DNA from: Anadara kagoshimensis
Lineage: Eukaryota; Mollusca; Bivalvia; Arcoida; Arcidae
Length of the DNA: 64,000 nt
Direction of reading: 5' to 3'
Assembly (NCBI GenBank): GCA_021292105.1
Contig: CM037870.1
Location: 18,996,424 to 19,060,423, forward strand
Shown: piece after piece, positions 50,501 through 63,300 of the stretch
How positions within the stretch are numbered: position 1 is the first letter of the stretch
Layout: every line of letters starts with the position of its first letter
Program-made: the position numbers and the translations under genes
The notes under the pieces: model-generated
Told to the model about the DNA's origin: nothing
The model's database searches: none
Seen by the model: the letters and a program-made list of their open reading frames with translations, nothing else

Positions 50501-53500
50501 TTGACATAGTTGACTTTTGATGATAATGGTTTCCATGCCACCGCCAGGACTCTGTAACCGTGCTGAGTATACTGTGTGAGGACGTCATGAAAATCATCTG
50601 GAACTGTAAGATATAGCTATACATAAATGATATGGAGCTCATGATTTTGAATTTATTGAATTGAAATACATTTGTATATTGTGGATATAAATAGGTAATT
50701 CTGGATGCAATTTATTGTATCATGTAGTTTCAAGGTTTTAAAACTTTTAAACAAGAGGCCCAATGAAGGCAACAGAAAGCTTAAACAGTTGTCACTTTTT
50801 GCTATTTATAAAAACAGTGCCCATCTTGGATCCACAGAAAATTGATTTGTGCAAACTTTAAGTTGCATTGCTTAGGAACATTCCACACAAAATTTGGTTA
50901 AGTGTTTTAGTAGTTTCAATATAGAAGACTTTTAAAGAATAGGAAAATTATAACCTTACTTATCTAAGTGATTTTACTTTACAAAAGAAATTATTTTTTG
51001 TGTGCAGTCACTTATCATATCATTTGATAAGTTTTGTTTCAGTGGAATGCAAAACATGCTAAAATAAAAACTGCCGCTAAAATTTCTAGGTTTACAGTAT
51101 CTAGTACCACAGTTACATTGACATACCTGTATCAGACTGAGACAGTGAAGCTATCATTTCTGAAAATCCTTTGGTATAGAGTTCAGTTTTTGTCTATTTA
51201 TTTATTTACATTAGTTCATTGGTGCCACATTGCTAGTAACTTAAGCATATCAGGTACAACACATGCATCAACATACTTGTATCAGACTGAGATGGCGAAG
51301 CTATCATTTCTGGAGATCATTTGGTATACAGTTCAAAGTTTTATTTATTTATTTTATTTTTATTTATTATTTTTACCTGTATCAGCCTGAGATAGTGAAG
51401 CTATCATTTCCGGAGATCCTTTGGTATAGAGTTCAAAGTTTTGTCCTGAAAGCTTTCTACATATGACAGACATTCGTTGTAGACTTGATGAAAATGTAAA
51501 TTGTCGTACTATACCAATTTCGTTGGAAGGAATGTTAGTCTGAAATGGAACAATCATTATTTATAGCATTACTTTGCAAGAAGCCAATGGGCCTTAATGT
51601 GTCCCATATCTCCTTAAGAAGTCCAATAGTTTATGACATTAATTACAGGGACCAAAATCAATAATGACTTTAACATTAAGGATTTATATTGCTACCAAAC
51701 TTGCAAATAATTACAAGCTACATAATCTGCTTCATGTGCAGTGATTCAAAATTTCATTTCTAAAAGCATCTTGTCATGGCCCTTATTACAATATTGTTGA
51801 TAAGTATGATGTCTCTATATTCAATATTATCCCGACTATATTTGACATTCCGTAGTTCCATGATCCTTTCATTTCAATTTTGATTATATGTGTGGTGGAT
51901 ATATCTAGCTAGACAAGGGGTGCTTACACTTATGGAGCACCTGGCCTCATTTCCTTGGTGTTAAACTTAATTTGCCAATTTTCAAAGTACCGTAATCCTT
52001 CTATGTATTCGGCCCCTCTATGTTTTCGGACACCCCAATTTTGAAATTTCAATAATTTTCAAATTTCCTCTAATTTTGGACGGCAATTTTTTGCATCTAA
52101 ATCCGGACACGATTTTGCTGGAACTCACCCAGAACACGGGGTACATATTGCTTATAATCAATATTGAATTAAAACAAGAAGAAACGATGTTGTTTTGTTG
52201 TTAATTTACATTGAAATGTGTTATTTTTATGCGTCTGTTGCGTTGTGTATTTGCGTGAGGGAGTCATGATTGTAACTTGGAGGACATGTATTTTACGATG
52301 TATTTACATTTTTAATGTAAGCTCAATGAGGCCATACCTGTATTAAGTGCTTTAATTTTCTTTGAAAGTGAAAGTTGATTGAAATTAGAACTCTTGGCTA
52401 CGAAACATCGTACGAGACCAGAAGTTCTGTCGGTACACAACTCCAACATCAAAGACATTTTTTCAGGAAGTGACGTTATCAATGAATTTCATTGGATGAG
52501 AAAACTCGTGGAATTCCCTCTGATTCAGTGCATGTCAACTATGGGAATTTCCGATCCTCCGATACTTTCATCTACCTAAGAACGGGAAGATAGACATTAC
52601 GATGTATTTATTTATTTTTTTTGAAGATGAAAATTGTTTGAAATGTGATTTAAAACAATATATTTGTAAACTATTTTGTTCCGTGAGTGATAAATTTGAT
52701 TTTTTAAAAAAAGCTGTATTGATCACGTCGAACCTCATTCATACATGTCCTCGTTCTTAGCGTACAAAAATATTGAATTTTCTTGACTGAGAAATATTCT
52801 TGACTATTATTAACTATTAAAATTTTGACCGTAGACAGTGACAGAAGACGAAGTGTGATCACGGTGAACCTTAAACGTTGGGAATTACTGACAAAGATCA
52901 CGCAATTTACTTACAAAAAAATGGCGTCCCTCGATGTGTATTGCACATTGGATCATGATTATTGGTCAATAAACACTTCAAATATAACTTTTTTTGTAAA
53001 ATAAACAACACAACAGGTAATTTTAACCTATTCTTTATTTGAAAATTTACATTATATATGATATTTATGTGCGTATCGTCGTTGATAGTGTCTTGCATTA
53101 CCGGGAGGGCAGCGAGACTTGCTTACGATCAGACATCCGGTCCAAAATATCGGACAACTCTAAATATTCGGACACCCCCATTTTTTTAAGTGTATAATTT
53201 TCATATTTCCTCTAAGTTCCCGGACACTTGAAAATGAAATTATTAAAATTCGTCCGAATACATAGAAGGATTACGGTAATTACTTTGTTTTTGGTATTGT
53301 GAATTGAACATCGATTGTTATGTTTGTGTTTAATTTAAGATACAAACACCATGGATTGTAATTATATAAACCCCAATATATAAATGTACAAGTTATAATT
53401 TTTACCAATTCTGTCATATCAAAAGCTGACTTGATGACATCTGGCCTTGATCCTGGACGTACAACTGTGGGTACCATCATATCAAATCTTGTCTGTTCTG

Positions 53501-56500
53501 CACCTGGCTCATCCAATTCCTACAATAAGAACTAGAAATGTGAGTGAGGCTCAAAGTTTTTGTAATTGGGTCATGAGAATCTCATATCTTGTCTGGAAAT
53601 AACAATAATTCCCAATTTTCCTCTACCATCCCAAAACTTACCACCTCGAAATTAGTGAAAGAATCTTGACTTGGGCATAAAACACCATTAATCCACTCCA
53701 CTATTGTGCAGGAAATCACAAATGAAAGATGGTCAAATGACTAGATTATACAGACCCAAAAAATAAGATTAACATGGTTTCAACAAACCAGAAACATGAA
53801 TGTCCCATCTTTTAACTCTCTAATTGTTAAACGGACATATGTGCCTTTTACCGGCTGCCTGCCACATGGACACATATGTCCTTTCAATGAAATGGACAAC
53901 TCTTGGTTAAGACTAATAGATAATCATAATTATTTTGTAAAGTAAATACAAATATGCAAAATGTTAAAATCTACTATTAATAAAAGATGTCCTATGACTA
54001 CAAATGTGTATGACGTGATTGGCGTCATAACCTATTGTTGATGTCATATCAATTCTCATTGTGAAAATCAATTTGGCACTGTCAACAGTGTTTTGAAATT
54101 TAATTTGGCAGCAAGAGGGTTAAACTGTCCAGGTAAAATTTCTATAAACTGTAAATCTAAATCCTCTTACCCATCCAGTGGATTCAAACATAATTAGATC
54201 CAGTGGATCACCATTAATTTTGCCATCAATAATTGTAAGTGAGTGACATGTTGCCATGGATACCATCAAACTTGTTTCTTGTAATTCATTCAAATCTGTT
54301 ATTTCCTCTTCAAATCTAAAAACAAAAGAGAAACAGTGGAAATTAATTAGTTTAAATGTATTAATTGCAATGTTTTTGCATTTTAGTGCAAATTAAAACT
54401 TGGGTAAATGCATTTGGCCTTAAATGGCATTAAGCTCATGGATTACCTTGTGTATTATGATTACCAGTATAATTAATTTGCCGGAGGATTTGAAATAGTG
54501 CTTTTGTATCATTTAAAAAATTAATACACCACTATCAATTGTCAGTATCAAATAATATCAAGAATGAATATACTATTGTAAAAACATCATGAAGTCCAAG
54601 TTTTAGCATGTGGAAAAACAAAAACTGGTAACTGCAATGTGGTCAGAAATAATGTCATATGTCTTTGGTATGAAGTATAAAGCCTTAACCACACAGCCCT
54701 CATGAAAAAAAAGTTGTCTGAATTTTGTCTGAAAAAGCTCTGAATTTTCCAGAATTTTGTCTAAATGTCAACATACACTGAACATTTTTTCATACCTTCC
54801 TTTGTTAACGGGTACAACTCCTTGCAGCATCAGACCATCTTCTGTGAGGGTACCTGTCTAGAAATTAAAATGAAATCTTAGTCGCCTAGCTTTATCAATT
54901 TAGACACTAAATACATGTGCGTGTAGTTGAAATTTACAGAATAGGCAGGACTATATTAAATGTACAAGAATGGTAATTTCTAGCATATTATTTCAGTGTT
55001 CCACATAAAACTTACACAGGGTTCGTACAGACATTTGAACTTCAAATTTAAGGACTTTTTAGGGTCTTTTCAGGGTCTTATTTGCAAATTTAAGGCCTAA
55101 TCAGAAGGACAATTTTAGCAAAAAAATAACAATTACTTACGTGTCCATAGTAATGATACCTGAAGTGGAGTTTGACTTTGTTTGTTCTGTTGGGCCAAGT
55201 ACCTTTAAATTGCCTATTTCAATATTACTTATTAATTAGTTTATTTGTTTATTTATATCAGTCTATTTGCAACCAGTTAATATCAAAATACAGACACCCA
55301 ACTGGCCAAATTCAAGGGATTTTTAGGGCTTTTAGGATAAATTCAAGGGCTTATTAGGGTCAAACTTGTTTTTAGGGTCTTTTTAGGGTAAACCTCAAAA
55401 CTTAAGGACTTTTCCAGGCTTGTAGGAACCCTGTTACATTAACAAATTACAGTAAAATTTGCTTTAGCATTCACCTCTACATAAAGACCACCTGTCCATC
55501 TAAACCAATGTCTTAAGGTTCCTTTGCTTCCTATTTTTCGCATGCCGTTCAAAATGTAAAATCAGACTCCAAAATTGTGTCAGACTGGCACACACTCTTT
55601 TCATAAGAAATGTATTGAATATTTCCTACTATCTATCTTTTAACTATTAATAAATTTTTTTTAAATTTTACATGCTCCATAAATGAAACAAAAGAGGAGA
55701 GTGATGGTGTTTCATGTTCCAGTCAAGATTCTTTCACTTATATCAAGGAAGTCAGTTCAGAGATGGTGGAGGAAACCAGAGTGTCTGGAGAAAACCACCA
55801 ACATTTGGCAATCAAACTAACAAATTTTCTCATACTAGGACCTAGGTGTTGAGAATCACTGTGATTGGTAAGTGTACACTTTGGACAACTCTGCCACATA
55901 GGTCCCCTAGAGCAAAAGAGGAGCAAAAGCTTTAACTTACCTTGTCAAAGCACACAGCATTTATACTTCCACAAATGTTAATACTTCTAGGACTGATGCA
56001 GTAGATACCATCACGCTTAAGTCTTCGTTGGGCAAATACTATCCCAACAGCCAATGCTGCAGGAAGTGCTGGTGGCACAGCGATGGTTATGATGTCCAAT
56101 GAATGTAGGGCAATTCCCCTGAAATCTTCTCCAATCCGTATCTAGATATAATACACATAAAATGACACATTAAACGGCATCCATTACTGTGGAATATGAC
56201 ACACATACATGTAGGTCAAGGTCAAAGGGTAAAATATTGAGGCCCATTCATGCACTTGTAATTTTGCTTTGGCGAACATGCAGTTCAACAGTGACTGCTT
56301 GCAAAAGCACAAGTGGTCAACAACAGTCAACATTGAAAATTGTTTGTCTAAGATTCAAGATGTGCAAACGGATTGGAAAGCAGATAGATAAACAAGCCTG
56401 TGGTGACATAGATGAAATGGAATGTGTATCAAATATAAAAGTAACAGCTTAAATAAAGAAAAGATGTGAAGAGATAAAAACAACAAACAAGCATCCCTTC

Positions 56501-59500
56501 ACCCACAGGATGATTTGATCAGGACAAGTAGAAACAAGCTTACACTCATTATTGCATTAGTAATACATGCCCCTTGTAAGCCACAACTACCAAGAATACC
56601 TGAAAAACTTCAATTTTGTAATACTTTGTTGAGAAAGACAGGTGGATGGTGAAACAAGTAGACATGCATGTTCATAATGAGACTTACGGTACATAACTAT
56701 AACTTATGTTGAACATGATCACTAAATTTCATCAAAATCCAATAAGCGCTTTAGGAGGAGTTGCAGATACAAATTTTGTGAACAGATATGAAAGGACTGA
56801 AAGATGTATGGAGGCAGGTTCATAACAGGGTTGCTTAACTAAGCATTTAACTGGACATGTCCATCAAATTTCCTGAAAATCTAATAAAGGTTTTAAAAAA
56901 AACTGGGGTAATGGTGTTTTGTCTCCATCAAGATTTTTTCATTTATATCGAGTTGGTCAGTTCTGGAATGATGGAGGAAACCAGAGTGCCTTGAGAAAAT
57001 CATCAGCCTTCTGCAAGTGAACTGACAAAACTGTCTCACACTAGGGTCTGTTTCAAGTGAGACGGTAAGAGGCACTTTGATTCATAAGCTGGGATGTTTA
57101 GGCAGATACAACTTTTGTGGACAGACAGACAAACAGATGAACAATGACAAACAATAAAGTCCCCTTTTATTTTCACTGACCGGGGACTCAAACACTTACA
57201 TCCATAACAATTGAATATATAAATCCAATCCCTGCTATGGCAGCCAATACACCAACAAACTTGTATGTATCCTGTTCAAACTTGAAATCTACTGGCTTAG
57301 GATAAAGTATAGATCTCACTAATTCTCCCTTCGCTGTTTGAAATCCTGTCATATAAACAATACACTGTATTAATATATGTGTTCAGATCCGCTGAAATTA
57401 AAATAGACACACTTTTCAGAACTGGTCATAACGTCTAGAAGTCGTATTTAAAATCTGATATGAATTTGAAACCTTGGATTTCAATAATCTGATATGCTAC
57501 AAGTGTGTTCATTCCTGACCAAATATGCCACTGGCTACAAAGTTCTGAGAAATTCTTACAAAATTTTTCTATTTTAGCAAATTTGTTAAATTTTTTTTTA
57601 AAAAAAATTTAAAAAAAGATGATATTTTCGCAAATGGGATTCGCCGCTGTACCACGTGATACCCTCTAACGTTTGCGTGGAACACTTATTTCCAATGGAT
57701 ATGGAATAATATGAGACGACGTTTCCCTCGAAAATGATGTCAATCCGGAATCTGTGACGTGACATTTTCCAAAATGTTCAGCACAAAAGTTAAGAGGTAT
57801 TGATCAGGTGGTACAGCGGCAAACCCCATTTTGGAAATATGGCAATTAATAATTCTAAATTTGTTGAAACCTAGATAATATAGAAAAGACTCATTAAACA
57901 CAACGATTACTGTAGAAAAAGCCTGATGTTACTGACATAAATATTTGTATTCTTTTGAAAAAATTTGTGAAATTATTATAATATCGATGATATTTACCTG
58001 TTCATGTAACAACAGCTTTATCTTTCTGGTTGCCATAGTAATGTTTCTGAATAATGTCAATAATGTAACTACAATTATTACAATACTAATAATATTTACC
58101 TGTTCGTATGACAACAGCTTTAACTTTCTGGTTGTCATAGTAACGTGTCTGTATAATGTCGGTGCCAGAAAACAGTACATGTCTGGAATGCTCATTTGTA
58201 CAAAACTTGACATCGGCAGAGTCACCAGACATTGATATTTTGGGATTTGGTAATGGTGTTTTGGTAACAGGGACACTCTCTCCTGCAAAAGGAAATAAAG
58301 TCAGGATATCAATGATCAGTTAAAATCAATAGCTAAAAATAAGACAGGTATATTGATAAAGTCTGTAAAAAAAAATCAATATATTAGCACTTTGAAATTT
58401 GGAAAATTTTTCTGTTTGGTGTGAAATGATAACAAAACATGAAATTGGCTACCAATCTGAGCTGTAGCAGACAAACCGTAATTGTGACTTCAAACTACAA
58501 GTTGGTTGTCTGAAGGCATTTTGAACATCTTTTGTATGAAAATAATGCAGTTTTACTTTAATTGCTGGACCAATATTTCCAATATTGGACATAAGTCATA
58601 ACTTCCAACTACCGTAATTTCAATATTTTCCATTGTGGTATATCCGAGATGTTTGAAAAAGTTATCAGTCATTCCAAAAACAACCAGCCTCATACAGTTG
58701 GGACTAGCTGTTTATTTCAACAATGATATTTCATAGTCAAGTCCTGTGACTGATTGACTGACAATCACAGGGTATTATTACCTGTTAACATGCTCTCATT
58801 GACGATACAGTTCCCGCTGACAAGGACGGCATCACACTGCATTATACATCCTGATCTAGGTATCTCTATCATATCACCAGGTACTAAATCTTCTGATGAA
58901 ATGTCCTCAAAAACTAAAATAACAAAGATTGATTGATTGAATAGGGTTTTACATCACAATCAAGAATATTTCACTTATATTGAGACATAACCATGTACTA
59001 AATCTTCTGACGAAATGTCCTCAAACATAGCACTGCAGTGCTGATCTACAGCGTAGTTGCAAATATGCTGTAAAAGGGAAGAAAATTGAAATCTACCCAT
59101 TCATACAGATATGGGGGTTTTGAAAGTTGTGACTGGCATATTACATAGAAGTTGAAGGAAAATATTCCAGCATATTTCAGTAACTGTCACAGATTTTATT
59201 GGACTTGTGTAATTTTTTAAACACACTCATGATTGATGATCAAATGATGTTCACATACTTGAATTATCAATATGATGTTTTATTCAAAGTGTATCAGATC
59301 TTACATTCATCAAATACAAAAAAATGTATTGATGAACTCTACTCTGAAAATCGGAAGAACTTGACAAAGCACTACAATTTTCATTTGATGAAGATGATTT
59401 CTCCATGTTGATGATGATGTGACATTAGCAGCAACAGTAGAACTGTGTCACAACCACCACTACCATCATCATCAAATTCATCACTATCAGAAATCCTCAT

Positions 59501-59588
59501 GTCAAATGATTATAATAGTATCATCATCAGCAGCAGCAGTCACAGCAACAGAACTGACAAGTCACCACCACCACACACCACCACCACC

Positions 59589-59622
<34 letters not shown>

Positions 59623-60320
59623 TCATCATTCCTCATGTCATATCATCATCAATATGGTGACATTATCATGAATCAGCATCATTATAAGCAGCAGCAGAAT
59701 TTAATGTCATCCACAACATCATCATTATCAGAAATCACCTTTATGAATCATCATCATCATTATTGGCAGAAGCAGGAAATAATGTCATCACTACCATCAT
59801 TATCATCATCTTCATCAGATCATTACCACCATCATCATCAGATTTACTCATGTCATCATCATCGTCATCACAAATCTTTATGCCACATCATCATCAACAT
59901 GGTGACATCATTATAATTATGAATCATCATTATCTGCAGCAGCAGAACTCAATGTCACCACCACCACTACCATCATCATCATCATCATCATCATTACCAT
60001 AATCAGATTTACTCATTTTATCATCAGCATAAGGACATTGTCATTATCATCATGGTCATCATCATCATTAATCATCATCATCATCACATCATAATCATAA
60101 TAACTCATGTCACATCATGATCAACATGGTGACATTTTCATGAACCATCATCATCATCATCATCATCATGAATCAGCATCATTTTCAGCAGCAACAGAAC
60201 TCATGTTACCATAAACTATCATCATCATCAGATTTACTCGTGTCATCATCAACATGAAAACATCGTCATCATCATCATATTTACTCATGTCACACCATCA
60301 TCAACATTAAGACATTTTTG

Positions 60321-60395
<75 letters not shown>

Positions 60396-63300
60396 CAAAG
60401 CTACATGTCACAAATGTCACATCATCATCCAAATGGTGACATCATTATTATAATGAATCATTGTCATTATCGGCAGTAACAGAACTCATGTCACCACCAT
60501 CATCAGCAGCATCAGAACTCATGTCACCACCACCATCGTCATCATCATGTTGCATTACATTAACATGTTGACATCATCTGTAGAACTCAATTTCATCACA
60601 ACCACAACCACTATTGTATCATCATAATCATATCATCAGAACTCCTCATGCCACATCATCAACATGGTGTCATCATTGCATGAAAAACATATATATTTAA
60701 ACCCTGCACCATGACCAGTCACTGCCTTTGAAATAAGTTGCTTTACTCCCCATTGTTTAAGTCAATGATTTAATTCACAATTAATTTGAATGAAAATGAA
60801 ATAAAATTTTTGTTTTGTATACTTTAGTGCTAATTTAAATGTTGTTAAAATTATTGATGAATATATATAAATTGACCAAGTGAGCTTAAAAAGCCTGAAT
60901 TGGTATAAACCATTCTTGCACGATTTTGTTTTGTTGCGAAATTTTTGACAACTGAGATATTGTGTGTTAATTGTAAAAATTCCAGGTAAAACGTGTAATA
61001 CACTTAAGGGCCGATTTTCGGGTAAATCGTTTTTATTTCCGAAGGGGCTGCAATTAATCCAGGATCCTGATTTTTTAGGACCAATCAGAAAAAATTATCT
61101 TTTATCAATCGTTTGCAGCATCCTGTTATCTGTAGTAGAAAAAAGTTCAACACCAAAAAGTTGATCGACGATCGCGCAAAAATATTTAGTCTAGTTTTTT
61201 TTTTTTTTTTTTTTTTTTTGCTGCATATATATTTTAATTCTTCACTTTTGTATGATTATTTTAAGATAAAATCATAAAAATTCATTCAGTAAAGCCTCAC
61301 GGAAACCCGAATAAAAAAGACGATCTTGACAGTTTGCACCGACGTTCTTCTTTTTGACCTACATGTGGTTGTTCACAGTCGCCGCCATATTGGATTTTTA
61401 AATTTATGCCAAGAGATATCGATAAATAAACACAAAATATGGTCTTTATACAGCATTTTAAGTTGAATAAAGTTTATAATCAACACAAATATATTCACAG
61501 CTATCAGTGTTGAAAGCAGTTTTAATTTTCCCGAACGATTTTGTTATGAAAATGAAAATATGATAATTTTGAATATGGGGAAATCCTGTCTATCCTCCGA
61601 ATCTCTCGATATCGCAGTGTGGTTGAAATCGGGGCGAAATATGTTGCAGAGATCCGAGAATAAAGAATAAAAGCTTTGACATTTAACTCATTATAAAAAG
61701 GACAGGGTGTCGTGATCATCATTTAAAAAGTATCAACAAACAGACAGGAGCTACGCCATGAGTTAGGCATCGATATCGTAGTTCATGAATATATGCAAAT
61801 TAGCCATGTGGTTGGGGCATTCTTGTGTTCTGCACTGGAAAATCGGTTCAAACAGAAACATATAAAACACGTTTCTGGTCCAGATTGAAAAAAGGACAAA
61901 AGAATATTTTTTTAAATATTTTATTAAATGTACAAATCTGTTGATAAATACTCAATCGCCGTATTCCATCTTTCAGTTTGGATGGGCGGACTACTTTTTT
62001 GTAGGATTAATTACTTGCCAGATGCAATCGTCAATTACCTGTGTAAATGTTATTTGAACGTTTCTAGCTGAATTTTATGCACGCTGTTTGATATGTAAAC
62101 AAATCTAGCTAAATTTATTAAGATGTAGCCTAACAGATCTTGCGTCCCTTAGTGCGCACTATTTCCTGATGCATACTTATTTCAGCGCAAAGAGGTTGAT
62201 CTTCTAATGCCAGGCGGTGACATACTACAGCTTACGCTGTTTCGCTTACTATCGTAAGCTAAACTCAGCGTGACGCTGTAGAAAAACTTAAATGACAAAG
62301 ATTGATTGATTAGAGTTTTATGTTGTTGTCAAGAATATCATACATATATTGAGATGTCACCAGCTATAGGTGAAGTGGAAGAATTTTTTACATTTGCAGT
62401 GTGCTCAGAGCAATGTGCAAGGAGGATTCTTTAATGGCAGCCAAAATGACAAGCTTTCTTACACTAGAAACTGTTACAAGTGGGATCCCGGCCTAGGTAG
62501 AGAAAGGCACTATGATCTATGTGGGCTTGTCCTGGAGCAAAGTTAAATTTAATTTTGCTGAAAGAACTGCCATACAGCCTGGTTAAGGGCTTAAACCCAT
62601 GACTGCAGTCTGAGTCATGAGTCTGCGACCATGAACACTCAGTCATTTTTTTTTACCAGACAACAGTACAGAAAATTAATCAAAAGGAGAGGATTTTACT
62701 AGACAGTCTCTTGAGAGACAAATACCTCCTGTCCCCAAAGGTCACATGGATGGACACTAAACCTGGAATGCGACACATTGTCTCATGTTAGTTAGTATAC
62801 ATTAGTGTTAAGTTGGATCATGCACATGAAAGACAAAATATTGGGACGGAAGAACAAGGTGATTCCTATATATGCCTTAAACTTTGTTTGCAGGAGATAA
62901 AAAATACCTACTGTCATTTCCTCTACATACACTAATAACTAATGATGATTCAATGGTATTCCTTAATGCCCTTTGATTCTGAAATAAAGAAACACAAATG
63001 TGAGAAGTTAAAATTACATACGTTTCATTTATCTTTTTTGTTAAAAGAAATTGTATAGTAAAACTTCAGTGAATTAGAATCCCCTGTCAGTAGATGCTTT
63101 TGCACGTATGTTAAAAGGGGCATGATTCCCAGAAAAATGAGCAAACCCAATTCAGGTTAATATGTACATCTCCTATCAAGATTGATGCTTTGCACAAAGT
63201 TTTGTGAAATAGTGCTTCATAGTTTTGGAGAATTATTAGTCAACAAGGATAGACAGATGGACGAAAGTTTGAATATAATATCCCCCCTGTCTTCCTTTGA

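Noticed and set aside
58992-59040. Functional duplicate exon C
   Set aside because: Only about 31 bases are copied, the acceptor AG is missing and no donor follows.
59419-59916. 165-codon His/Ser-rich open frame
   Set aside because: It is the (CAT)n/(CAC)n microsatellite read in frame, inside an ATPase intron and on the opposite strand.
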